A stretch of DNA of 64,000 nt from Hoeflea_A sp040932035 (GCF_040932035.1 NZ_JBFRBB010000006.1:104551-168550), one strand, 5' to 3'. Shown: positions 56,058 through 63,902, numbered from the stretch's first letter. A program made the numbers and translations. The notes: generated by a model not told the origin, from the letters alone.

Positions 56058-56165
56058 ATGACACCCTGTCGTCATCCTGACGTCAAATGCCGCACTAAAA
56101 TGCTGGCTTGAGACCTGTTCCTGCTAAAGTTATCGCCAACCGTTGCCAATTCGAAAGGAACCCCG

Positions 56166-56585
56166 GTGCAGCAAGCGACGACCGAAAAGCTGATCAATGA
56201 CTATCTCGATGCTTTCAACCGCAGCGACAGCGAAGGCATGCTGGCGCTTTTATCCGAGGATGTCATTCACGACATCAACCAGGGCGGGCGCGAGATCGGC
56301 CGCGACAAGTTTCGCTGGTTCAACGCCATGATGGCCGAACACTATTCCGAGGTGCTTAGCGACATTGCCGTCATGGTATCGACCGATGGCGGCCGCGCGG
56401 CAGCCGAGTTCACCGTGCGCGGCACTTACCTGAAGACCGCCGAAGGGCTGCCGCCTGCAAATGGCCAGACCTACAGCCTGCCGGCCGGCATATTCTTCGA
56501 GATCGATGACGGGCTGATCAGCCGCGTGACGACCTGCTACAACCTGACCGACTGGATCGGCCAGGTGGAGGCAGCAAGTGTCTGA
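56166..56585 (+). CDS. SnoaL/NTF2-like protein (ketosteroid isomerase-related)
   Basis: 139 residues, a single NTF2-like cone fold: YLDAFNRSDSEGMLALLSEDVIHDINQGGREIGRDKF by motifs YLDAFNRSD and LLSEDVIHDI, and the late NLTDWIGQVE. These proteins are small enzymes or binding domains; the role is unknown. GTG start after AAAGGAA. It overlaps the GNAT gene by eight bases and is surely co-expressed with it. Confidence 0.88.
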   Translation: MQQATTEKLINDYLDAFNRSDSEGMLALLSEDVIHDINQGGREIGRDKFRWFNAMMAEHYSEVLSDIAVMVSTDGGRAAAEFTVRGTYLKTAEGLPPANGQTYSLPAGIFFEIDDGLISRVTTCYNLTDWIGQVEAASV

Positions 56586-57180
56586 GATTGAGTTCCGCAA
56601 GCTGAGGGGCGCCGAACTTGAAGCGGCACTCGACGATCTGGCGCAGCTTCGCATTACCGTTTTTCACGCGTGGCCGTATCTTTATGAAGGCGACAAGGAC
56701 TATGAGCGCAACTATCTTTCGAAATTTGCTGCTTCGCCCGGCGCTGTCATTATCGGCGCCTATGACGGCGACAAGCTTGTCGGGGCGGCAACCGGCGCAC
56801 CGCTTGCCGATCACTTCGACGACTTTGCCGAGCCGTTCCTGCGGGCGGGTCACAAGGCGGAGGATTTCTTCTATTTCGGCGAATCGGTGCTTCTGCCGGA
56901 ATATCGCGGGCGGGGCATTGGCGTGCGTTTTTTCAAGGAACGCGAGAAGGCCGCGCGCGAGGAAGGCTTCAATCGGGTCGTCTTTTGCGGGGTGGTCCGT
57001 CCGGACGACCACCAGATGCGCCCGGCGGACTACGTGCCGCTCGACAATTTCTGGCGCAATCGCGGCTATGAAAAGATGGACGGCGTTGTCTGCGATTTTC
57101 CCTGGCGCGATATCGGTGACACGGAGGAAACGCGTAAGCCCATGCAGTTCTGGACCCGTACGCTGCCGGAAGAGGGTTGA
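56578..57180 (+). CDS. GNAT family N-acetyltransferase
   Basis: 200 residues. The acetyl-CoA-binding motif A reads FYFGESVLLPEYRGRGIGVRFF (key part EYRGRGIG), in the usual order after DKLVGAATG. A GTG start follows GGAGG. Overlap with the SnoaL-like gene suggests that the two act together, but the acceptor is unknown. Confidence 0.9.
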   Translation: MSEIEFRKLRGAELEAALDDLAQLRITVFHAWPYLYEGDKDYERNYLSKFAASPGAVIIGAYDGDKLVGAATGAPLADHFDDFAEPFLRAGHKAEDFFYFGESVLLPEYRGRGIGVRFFKEREKAAREEGFNRVVFCGVVRPDDHQMRPADYVPLDNFWRNRGYEKMDGVVCDFPWRDIGDTEETRKPMQFWTRTLPEEG

Positions 57181-57231
57181 GCGGGGGCTTGATCGTAAAA
57201 TTTTCGCCGGCGCAGGCTTGCAGTATATTTG

Positions 57232-57397
57232 GCCGGATGTCCGAAAATACATTCGCCGTTAACGCAAGCCGGATCATCTGCTTGCAACCCTGGATTTTGC
57301 CGATAATCATTGTGCCCAACGACTGCCGGCGGGGTAGTCGGCGATTTAATGGGCGGTATCAAATGGGTTTTGTTGCGATTGTGCAGGTGTGTATGGG
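57232..57397 (+). repeat. Direct repeat, copy 1 (leader and start of a lipoprotein paralogue)
   Basis: About 166 bases closely similar (roughly four fifths identical by eye) to 59155-59320. Shared blocks include GTTAACGCAAG, GGATCATCTGCTTGCAACCC and GCCCAACGACTG. The repeat covers the non-coding leader and first codons of the lipoprotein paralogue, showing that this locus once held another full copy. Confidence 0.75.
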
Positions 57398-57458
57398 TCG
57401 GCTGGTACTGCGGGTATTGGCGGCGACAGTTGTAATGGCTGCTGGTGTCTCCGGTTGA
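57363..57458 (+). pseudogene. Signal-peptide remnant of a fifth paralogue
   Basis: Starting with ATG at 57363 the frame encodes a 31-residue lipoprotein-type signal (start MGFVAIVQVCMG) matching the start MDFIAIVRICMG of the intact lipoprotein at 59286, then stops with TGA where the lipobox cysteine would be (VSG then TGA). Nothing homologous follows before the next gene at 57508. It looks like a dead 5' end left after deletion. Confidence 0.65.
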
Positions 57459-57507
57459 TTGGACCCTCAAAACATCCTCCTTTTGTTACGATGTATAGAG
57501 GCGCCAA

Positions 57508-58197
57508 ATGAAAACGCTTGTTGCAATTATCGTTGCGATTGCCGCAACGGCTGTTGCTCTGGTCGGTGCGGCAACCATCTGGTTCTTTATGGTTTGGGAC
57601 CAAGCATCTTTACGCTACCGGCTAACCTACAAGATTGACGTCAATGGCGAGGTGCACGCCGGTTCGGGCGTTATCGAGCTCACAAGCGAAGATACGAGCA
57701 ATCTTCCATTGCCGGGGGTTGGGTTCAGCTCGTCGGCCAAGGGTGAGGCCGTCGTGGTTTACCTTGGCGACGGACGATACCTGTTTTCGCTTTTGAATAA
57801 CGCTTCGAACCTGCCATTCAAACCGTTTGTTGCCTATTACAAGGGCAACAAAACACCAGTTGATGTCACCCGTGCCCTTCGGGCCGACAAGCCTTCCATC
57901 GAATTGACCAGCGATCAAATGCCGATGCTCGTGACCTTTGCCAATATAGATGATCCGGCCAGCGTGCGCGAGGTCGATCCAGATGATTTTGCAGCGTCCT
58001 TCGGTCCGGGCGTCGAGTTGGAAAGCGTGATGCTCGAAATCACTGACGAACCAGTCACGGTGGGCCGAGTGCAGGGAGTTCTAAGCTGGTTACAGGATCC
58101 CGACGTTATGGAAAACCCCGGTTGGTCCAAGCTGCCGCTCAAAAGTCGTAGGGCAATCGGCAAATTACTTTCCCATTTTCCTGATTTGAAAGGTTGA
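57508..58197 (+). CDS. Membrane-anchored array paralogue A1
   Basis: 229 residues. One N-terminal membrane anchor (residues about 4-33) and an outside beta-rich domain. After WDQASLRYRLTY come GEAVVVYLGDGRYLFSLLN and the family core MLVTFANIDDP, SVREVDPDDFAASFGPGV and LEITDEPVT. Closest to the paralogue at 60367. I do not know a characterised family. Context (lipase fragments interleaved with its paralogues) suggests a protective or lipase-partner protein in the periplasm; that is inference. Confidence 0.75.
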   Translation: MKTLVAIIVAIAATAVALVGAATIWFFMVWDQASLRYRLTYKIDVNGEVHAGSGVIELTSEDTSNLPLPGVGFSSSAKGEAVVVYLGDGRYLFSLLNNASNLPFKPFVAYYKGNKTPVDVTRALRADKPSIELTSDQMPMLVTFANIDDPASVREVDPDDFAASFGPGVELESVMLEITDEPVTVGRVQGVLSWLQDPDVMENPGWSKLPLKSRRAIGKLLSHFPDLKG

Positions 58198-58292
58198 GAA
58201 ATGGCAATCCGCCGAATTGAAAAACTGTTCTTTTCCAGGCGGTTCAGCAGTGAATCGGGCACTGGCCACTGCGCATTCGCTGGAGTGCCGGT

Positions 58293-58947
58293 GTGAGGGC
58301 ATTGCTGGTTGCCGGGGCGCTGATTATGATCGTTCTCGGAGGCCTATTCCTGGCACCAGAAGATGACAATCACAGTGGAGGCGGACGGCAAGACCTACAC
58401 CGGCTCAAGCGTGGTGCGGGTGCGCTGGCGGAAGAACGACCCGCTCAGTGCTGCCAACGGGCCGCAATGGATAACCACCGTGAGCGGCGAGGCCGTGGTT
58501 GTGGAGATTCCTGGGCGCGGGGTGTTGTTTGCTCTTTTGAATCCGCCAGATGAATACAACTATGCTACTGATCTGGCATTCAAAGCGTTGGGAGCTGGAG
58601 CTCAGCGTTTGCCGATTAATGAACTTTTTGATGTTATCGAAGCTGAACAGGGTAAGCCGCAAGTTCTCTCAAACGATCTATTTCCGTTTTTTATTACCTT
58701 TACCAATCTTGATGACCCCAACAGTGTGAAGCGCGTGGATCCAAGCAACTTTGCTGCGACGTTCGGACCGGGAGTCGGCTTGGAGAGTGTAGTGCTTGAG
58801 ATAACCGATGAGCCAGTTACAGAGGGGCTGATCGATGAGGAGCTTGGTTGGATGCGAAATCAAGCTCAACTCGATGCGAGTTGGAAGATTATCGACAGGC
58901 AATACAAGAAATTAATCTTGGGTCTGCGTTACCCAATAAGACGCTAA
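58293..58947 (+). pseudogene. Frameshifted lipoprotein array paralogue L1
   Basis: A GTG at 58293 (overlapping TGA of a short upstream frame) begins a signal peptide, start MRALLVAGALIMIVLGG. The conserved body lies in another frame from about 58348: SWHQKMTITVEADGKTYTG, then VVVEIPGRGVLFALLN, VKRVDPSNFAATFGPGV and LEITDEPVTEG to the stop at 58947. A two-base loss at GGC-C-TAT, exactly where a lipobox cysteine codon is expected, would join the frames. If translated at all it starts at ATG 58363 and lacks an export signal. Sequencing error is possible. Confidence 0.65.
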
Positions 58948-59154
58948 AGCAATATTGCGCCCACTAAATTCGTGCCGCATTGAGTGGCAATCCTAAAATT
59001 ACGAAATTACGGTGGAAATTATTGCGACAGTTTACTAAATCCCCAATCTAGGCAATCTGTCGGCCTTGAACGTGGCCCGAATCGCCAGTCCCGGTCGCAC
59101 GGGTGAGCCCCAATGAGTGGTTCCGGGCAGCCCACACACCGGTGAAAACCATGA

Positions 59155-59320
59155 CCGGCATTTCAGAAATTTACATTCCCGTTAACGCAAGCAGGATCAT
59201 CTGCTTGCAACCCATGATTTAGCCGCTAATCATGCCGCCCAACGACTGCTGGTGGGGTAACCGGCGATTCTATGGGCGATATCGAATGGATTTTATTGCG
59301 ATTGTGCGGATATGCATGGG
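59155..59320 (+). repeat. Direct repeat, copy 2 (leader and start of lipoprotein L2)
   Basis: Matches 57232-57397 as described there. It covers the leader and first 12 codons of the intact lipoprotein. The stretch from 58948 to this repeat holds no gene that I can see. Confidence 0.75.
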
Positions 59321-60014
59321 GTGGCGTTCTGCAATTGGGCGGGGCGTTTGGCTTTTGGTCATCGTGCTGATGGCAATCGGCGCAACCGGTTGCCGCGACA
59401 GGAATGACTGGCATCAGAAGCTGACGGTCGTTGTCGATACGCCGTCGGGCCAAGTGTCCGGTTCGTCCGTCGTCGAGGTGAAATCCTGGTTCGGCCAGAT
59501 ACCGCCAAGCACCAACGAGGTCAGTTACAAGATCCGCGGCGAGGCGACGGTCGTCGAAGTGCTTCCCGGGCGATATCTGTTCGCACTGCTCGGGGGAAGC
59601 AAGGAGCGGTACTATTGGGCCGTGCGCGATGAACTGCCGACGCAGAACCGCGGCAAATGGCTTAAGCTCATTCCCAAGATGAGCACGGTTGCCATTCTTG
59701 AGCCGAAGAACCATGGCTACCCGATGCTTGTTACGTTCAGGGATATCAATGATCCGAAAAGCGTTCGCGAAGTGGACCCGCTGAACTTGTCAGCGACCTT
59801 CGGCCCGGGGGTGAGCCTTGATGAAATCACGCTCGAAATCACCGATGAGCCGGTGACAGAGGGTCAAATTGGAAAACTCCTTGGCTGGTGGCTCAAGCAG
59901 GCCAAAGACAATAGAGACCCACCTGCCTTTGGAGTCCCGAACCAGAGTCCGCGTGGGTACACGACCGTAGGGATACTTGAGTTTGTGCGAGGAATTGACT
60001 GGAGGCAAGAATGA
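59286..60014 (+). CDS. Lipoprotein array paralogue L2
   Basis: 242 residues with a lipobox ending ATGC (Cys36), so probably an envelope lipoprotein. After WHQKLTVVVDTPSGQVSG come GEATVVEVLPGRYLFALL and the family core MLVTFRDINDP, SVREVDPLNLSATFGPGV and LEITDEPVTEG. ATG 59286 matches the start seen in the remnant copy at 57363; an ATG at 59316 would also give a signal. Its stop overlaps the lipase fragment start (ATGA). Function unknown; a partner or protector of the lipase is inferred. Confidence 0.75.
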   Translation: MDFIAIVRICMGWRSAIGRGVWLLVIVLMAIGATGCRDRNDWHQKLTVVVDTPSGQVSGSSVVEVKSWFGQIPPSTNEVSYKIRGEATVVEVLPGRYLFALLGGSKERYYWAVRDELPTQNRGKWLKLIPKMSTVAILEPKNHGYPMLVTFRDINDPKSVREVDPLNLSATFGPGVSLDEITLEITDEPVTEGQIGKLLGWWLKQAKDNRDPPAFGVPNQSPRGYTTVGILEFVRGIDWRQE

Positions 60015-60370
60015 GCATCTCTAAAGATCTATTTCTGGCAATATTGTCAATGGATTCATATAATCGGGGCTACAATGCCGGCATTGATTTCGCGAACTCT
60101 GATGCCTCAGATGGCTCCGCTGAGATCGGAACTGCCACAGTCTCGTATAATCTAAATGACGCAGGAATTTCTCAGGCCGCATTGGACGCTGGCTTCTACG
60201 CGGTAGCCTACACGATCTCCGGCAGCGTCAATATTCCGGAACTGAACGGCGAAACAGTCATCTCCTATCGGGGCACGGACGAGATCTCCGGCGATGAAGG
60301 CGACAGCGATGCGTGGAATGGATGGCTCATCGGGGCGGGTGTGACCAATAGCGTGTGGTGCGCTGCATGA
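60011..60370 (+). pseudogene. Lipase-like N-terminal fragment 1
   Basis: 119 residues. The start LFLAILSMDSYNRGYNAG and GFYAVAYTISGS, ETVISYRGTDE, AWNGWLIGAG match the first third of a group of alphaproteobacterial alpha/beta-hydrolase lipases (recognised from memory). The catalytic GxSxG serine region, which follows in full-length members, is missing: the frame ends six residues after GAGVTN. No signal peptide. Coupled by ATGA at both ends to paralogues L2 and A2. It may be a deletion product or, less likely, a functional short protein. Confidence 0.6.
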
Positions 60371-61053
60371 GAGGGACACTCGTCGTCATTGTTGTTTTGT
60401 TGGCCGCAGCTGCAGGTTGGTTTTTTTCCAGTTGGGATCGTGCGTCGCTGCGTTATCGACTGACCTATGAGGTCAATGTCGATGGTGAGACACGCACAGG
60501 GTCGGGCGTTATTCAGATTGTCAGCGAGGATACCAGCAAGCTTCCGTTGTTCGGGCGTGGATTCGGTTTTTCAGCGACTGGCGAGGCCGTTGTCGTCGAT
60601 CTCGGCGATGGGCGGTATCTCTTTTCGCTCCTGAATGGTGCCGGGACGCTTCCTTTTCCGCCCTTCTACGAACGCTACGATTTCGACCTCACGAGAATAA
60701 CAGCGGTCGATGTGACACGTGTTCTGGCGCGGGAGAAGCCCTCCATCGAACTGACAGCCGATCAGTTGCCGATGCTGGTGACGTTCCGCAACACCGACGA
60801 TCCCACGAGTGTTCGCGAGGTCGACCCGGACAATCTCGTCGCCACCTTCGGCCCGGGCGTGCGGCTGGAAAGCGTGACGTTGGAAATTGCGGATGAGTCG
60901 CTGACGGAGGGCAAGGTGGAAAAAACCCTATCCTGGCTCTGTGATTATAAAGAAAGACGAGTGAGGCTGAGTGGTCAAAAGGGGCCGATCTCTGACAATA
61001 GACTTTCCAACAACCTTGGAACCGGGGCTTTCAAGATAGGAGACTGTGGATGA
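60367..61053 (+). CDS. Membrane-anchored array paralogue A2
   Basis: 228 residues from the ATG at 60367, which overlaps the stop of the lipase fragment (ATGA). One N-terminal anchor (LVVIVVLLAAAAGWFF), then WDRASLRYRLTY, GEAVVVDLGDGRYLFSLLN, MLVTFRNTDDP, SVREVDPDNLVATFGPGV and a diverged LEIADESLTEG. Closest to A1 at 57508. The stop overlaps the second lipase fragment by ATGA. Same inferred role as the other paralogues. Confidence 0.75.
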   Translation: MRGTLVVIVVLLAAAAGWFFSSWDRASLRYRLTYEVNVDGETRTGSGVIQIVSEDTSKLPLFGRGFGFSATGEAVVVDLGDGRYLFSLLNGAGTLPFPPFYERYDFDLTRITAVDVTRVLAREKPSIELTADQLPMLVTFRNTDDPTSVREVDPDNLVATFGPGVRLESVTLEIADESLTEGKVEKTLSWLCDYKERRVRLSGQKGPISDNRLSNNLGTGAFKIGDCG

Positions 61054-61388
61054 CTATTTCAAAGGAGTTATTCTTAGCAATTCTATCCATGGATTCCTAC
61101 AACCGTGGCTACAACGCTGGACTGGGCGACGGGCAAAATGTTGTTAATGGTTCCGACATTGACGGCTTGGGTGATGCTATTGGCACGGCTATAGGTACAG
61201 CTGAAATCTCTGCCAAATCGCCGTCAGATGCTGATAGCGATGAATACGAAGCTGGCTTCTACGCCGTCGCCTACACGATCTCCGGCAGCGTCGACATACC
61301 GGAGTTGAACGGCGAAACGGTCATCTCCTATCGGGGCACGGACGAGATCTTCGGCGGTGAAGGCGGCAGCGATGCGTGGAACGGTTGA
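61050..61388 (+). pseudogene. Lipase-like N-terminal fragment 2
   Basis: 112 residues, same family start as the fragment at 60011. A 134-base stretch (61251-61384) differs from 60188-60321 at only about 12 positions. It stops at AWNG, six residues before the point where fragment 1 loses homology, with the catalytic part missing. Its stop lies 13 bases from the end of the convergent JAMM-like gene, so a deletion has probably brought them together. Confidence 0.6.
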
Positions 61389-61400
61389 ATGCTCTAACCA

Positions 61401-62036
61401 CTAACACTCCCCCGTATCCGCAGCCTCGCGTTCGCGCAGTGTCTCAATTGTATACTCATCATCCGGCAGGAAGGCCGGGCAGGCGCGGAAATTCGGGTCG
61501 GCGTAGACGCATCCGGGGTCGCACAAGAGGACAGATACCCTTTCTTCGAGCAGGTTGAGCCAGACCCGGCCGCTCGGGGTGGCTATGTAGCCGTCGATGC
61601 CTTCCTCGAAATCGCCGAGCAGATCATCGACGGAGGGGGCTTCGGTATCGGCATCGGGCGAATAGGCGCCGTGCGTGTGATAGGAGGCGATCACCTCGAG
61701 GCCGTCCGGTTCAATGCCCGGATTGCAGCCGTCCCGTCCACCCCTGATGGCCGGTGTCGCTGCAAATTCGCCATTTTCGTCGTAACCGAAAAGCCCGCAA
61801 TATTCCGCGTTGTCACGGATGGAGCGCGGCTGGATTTTGTCGAGATGACTGATGGCGAAGGTGTCGAGATCGTCCGCGGGTTCTTTTTCGGACTGCTCCT
61901 GTGCAAGCAACGGCCAGGCGATCGCGACGACGAAACAGACGCCGGGAATGGCGGGCCAATAATTTGAGATTCGTTTGCTGAACAAGGCGTCAATCCATTT
62001 GCAGCATATAGCGTTAGGCTCCGAACATACACGCAT
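61401..62036 (-). CDS. Exported JAMM/MPN-like protein (DUF4329 type)
   Basis: About 211 residues from the ATG at 62036; the start is uncertain, with no ribosome site. A hydrophobic export segment (about residues 26-45 after KRISN) precedes a domain with EYCGLFGY (Glu78), YHTHGAYSP (His120, His122) and APSVDD (Ser135, Asp138), in the order of the JAMM zinc-isopeptidase motif Glu...HxH...SxxD. I recall the YHTHG, SVDDL and GYIATPSGR wording from DUF4329. Several cysteines in the tail fit an oxidising compartment. Enzymatic activity is inferred. Confidence 0.75.
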   Translation of the reverse strand: MRVCSEPNAICCKWIDALFSKRISNYWPAIPGVCFVVAIAWPLLAQEQSEKEPADDLDTFAISHLDKIQPRSIRDNAEYCGLFGYDENGEFAATPAIRGGRDGCNPGIEPDGLEVIASYHTHGAYSPDADTEAPSVDDLLGDFEEGIDGYIATPSGRVWLNLLEERVSVLLCDPGCVYADPNFRACPAFLPDDEYTIETLREREAADTGEC

Positions 62037-62184
62037 CAAAGGTGCTGGCAACGGGCCGGTCGGCTGTTTCCACGTCGATGAACGACAGATGAACGGCGAG
62101 TTCCAAATGCGTTCAGCTCCACCTTACTAAAGTTTAATCATCGCATCACAGCGATCCGGAAACCCAGAGGATGGAGAGCACAAA

Positions 62185-62550
62185 ATGTTCGCAAAAATTG
62201 CAAAAGCAACAACGCTGGCGGCATTGATCGCCGTTGGTGCAACAGCCGTGGGTACGAGTCAGGCATCCGCCGGGCAGGTACAGTTCGGCATACAGTTCGG
62301 AAACGGCTACGGCTACGTTTACGGCCCGGGATACGGACCCCAGTGGGGACCGGGACCCTCCTGGGGAGGCCCCAGGGGCTACTGCAAGCCGCGCCGCGCC
62401 GTCAAAAAAGCCCGCCGCATGGGCGTTCGCAACGCACATATCGTGCGCAGGAACCACAGGAAGGTTGTCGTGAAGGGATGGCGCTACGGTTACAGAACCC
62501 GCGTTGTCTTTGCCAACCGCCGCCACTGCCCTGTCATTGCATTCCGCTGA
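62185..62550 (+). CDS. Small exported Gly/Tyr/Pro-rich basic protein
   Basis: 121 residues. Signal peptide (about 1-29, ending ASA), then a Gly/Tyr/Pro/Trp-rich stretch (GNGYGYVYGPGYGPQWGPG), then a basic C-terminal half with two cysteines (CKPRRAVKKARRMGV, RHCPVIAFR). GGAGAG precedes the ATG. This layout is common in rhizobial envelope proteins of unknown function. Confidence 0.8.
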   Translation: MFAKIAKATTLAALIAVGATAVGTSQASAGQVQFGIQFGNGYGYVYGPGYGPQWGPGPSWGGPRGYCKPRRAVKKARRMGVRNAHIVRRNHRKVVVKGWRYGYRTRVVFANRRHCPVIAFR

Positions 62551-62555
62551 TCATT

Positions 62556-62851
62556 GAGCAAGGGGTGTCCAAGTTTGATCATTTGATGGTGGAAAACCGG
62601 TTCACTCGGCTAGGCGCGACGCGCGGAGCGATGCGGTGCATCGGGCAAGCGACGCAACAACGCCGATGGACCGGTTTTCCCCACCTGTGAGTAGAACGGA
62701 TAATCAACAGCCAACATTGATTGGCCGGGCGATTTAGCCCCCTGGCGTCGTTGGCTCACTCTTTTGGTGGATTGCACCAAGGCGAGCAACCCGCCTAGCC
62801 AGCGACCTAAATCGCCTCGGTCAAATGATTAAACTTGGGCACCCCTTGCTC
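62556..62851. repeat. MITE-like element with 31-base terminal inverted repeats
   Basis: GAGCAAGGGGTGTCCAAGTT and on to 62586 is matched in reverse complement by 62821-62851 with only two differences in 31 bases. Inside, GGTGGAAAACCGGTT (about 62587-62601) is mirrored by ACCGGTTTTCCCCACC (about 62670-62685), and GGCGATTTAG recurs inverted near both sides of the right half. There is no coding sequence and no clear target duplication. It fills the gap between two convergent genes. Confidence 0.65.
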
Positions 62852-62880
62852 CTCACCACCCACACCGATCGGCGGACCTT

Positions 62881-62916
62881 CCCCGGCGCTGGCCAGCGTA
62901 CACGCCAGCGCCGGGG
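62881..62916. terminator. Strong GC hairpin between convergent genes
   Basis: CCCCGGCGCTGG (62881-62892) pairs perfectly with CCAGCGCCGGGG (62905-62916). On the plus strand it is followed by ATTTCTTTA, a weak T run; on the minus strand there is none. It lies 11 bases past the SIMPL stop, so it may end transcription from both sides. Confidence 0.6.
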
Positions 62917-62926
62917 ATTTCTTTAT

Positions 62927-63649
62927 CTACTGATTGATCTCGAAGGTCACGTTGACGTTGACCTGATACTGGTTTTCACCCGTAGCCACCGGCACGGCGG
63001 CATCCGCCGATTTCATCGCCATTTCAGCGCGCATCATCGGCATAGGCTGGGGAACGCTGTGCTGTTCATTGATCTGCGATATGCGGCCAAGCGAGACGCC
63101 GGCGGCTTCGGCCAGCGTCGCGGCCTTGGCAACGGCATCTTTTACCGCAGCCGTGCGGGCCTTGGAGACCGCTTCCGACGGGTCGTCATTGGTGAAGCTG
63201 ATCTGACCGCCCTGGTTGACGCCGAGCGTCACCGACTTGTCGAGGATCGCGCCGAGCATGTCGAGGTTGCGGATGCGCACGGTCAGCGAGTTGGAAACGC
63301 TGTAGCCGGTGATCGTCGGCTCCACCGGCCGGGTGCCGTCGCTCTTCGGATAGAAATACTGCGGGTTGATGGAAAAGCCGGAGGTCTGCAGATCGCGCGA
63401 TTCAATGCCGTCCGCCTTCATCGCCGCGAGCACCTCGGCCATCGCCGAATTGTTGGCGTCGAGCGCCGCGCGGGCCGTTTTTTCCTGACGCATGACGGTG
63501 AGCGTGATGACGGCCATGTCGGGTACCAGATGGGCGGTGCCCTGTCCGGTAACGGAAACAAGTCCGGGCTTGGGTGCATCGCTGGCGAGCGCCGGCACGG
63601 GCAGGACGGCAAGCGCCAGAGCGAATGCAAGGTTTCGGCGAGAAATCAT
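62927..63649 (-). CDS. SIMPL domain-containing exported protein (DUF541)
   Basis: 240 residues from the ATG at 63649 after GGGG. Signal peptide (about 1-24), then the SIMPL domain: VSVTGQGTAHLVPDMAVITLTV (core TGQGTAHLVPD), LQTSGFSINPQY, GYSVSNSLTVRIRN and a C-terminal NVTFEIN. Homologues include the Brucella periplasmic protein BP26/Omp28. It is periplasmic; role unknown beyond stress links. Confidence 0.92.
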   Translation of the reverse strand: MISRRNLAFALALAVLPVPALASDAPKPGLVSVTGQGTAHLVPDMAVITLTVMRQEKTARAALDANNSAMAEVLAAMKADGIESRDLQTSGFSINPQYFYPKSDGTRPVEPTITGYSVSNSLTVRIRNLDMLGAILDKSVTLGVNQGGQISFTNDDPSEAVSKARTAAVKDAVAKAATLAEAAGVSLGRISQINEQHSVPQPMPMMRAEMAMKSADAAVPVATGENQYQVNVNVTFEINQ

Positions 63650-63803
63650 ATGGAACCCCAATTAAGTGTGTTTGGCAGACGGTTATTATGAACTCATTAC
63701 GGCAATGTCTTGTCGGACGCTGCGAATTGGTTTAAGCGGGTCCGGTTCGCGCAACCATCCGCCATGGTGCGAGCGAATCGGCGGTTCCAGTATCGCCGGG
63801 TGG

Positions 63804-63880
63804 GGCCTGTAGCTCAATTGGTTAGAGCCGGCGGCTCATAACCGCTTGGTTGGGGGTTCGAGTCCCTCCGGGCCCACCAA
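63804..63880 (+). tRNA. tRNA with CAU anticodon, probably tRNA-Ile2
   Basis: A complete 77-base cloverleaf with encoded CCA. The acceptor stem GGGCCTG pairs with CGGGCCC (one G-U), the anticodon loop CTCATAA carries CAT at 63838-63840, and GGTTCGAGTCC is the T arm. The anticodon stem-loop and the following GCTTGGT resemble tRNA-Ile2, whose C34 is changed to lysidine to read AUA. Elongator tRNA-Met is the alternative; it has the same anticodon. Confidence 0.93.
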
Positions 63881-63902
63881 ATCACTTGTTGTCCGACCCG
63901 GA

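Noticed and set aside
58201..58296. A 31-codon frame ending with a GTGA overlap into paralogue L1
   Set aside because: The overlap suggests coupling, but the short sequence resembles nothing I know and could be a residue of a deleted gene; not listed as a gene.
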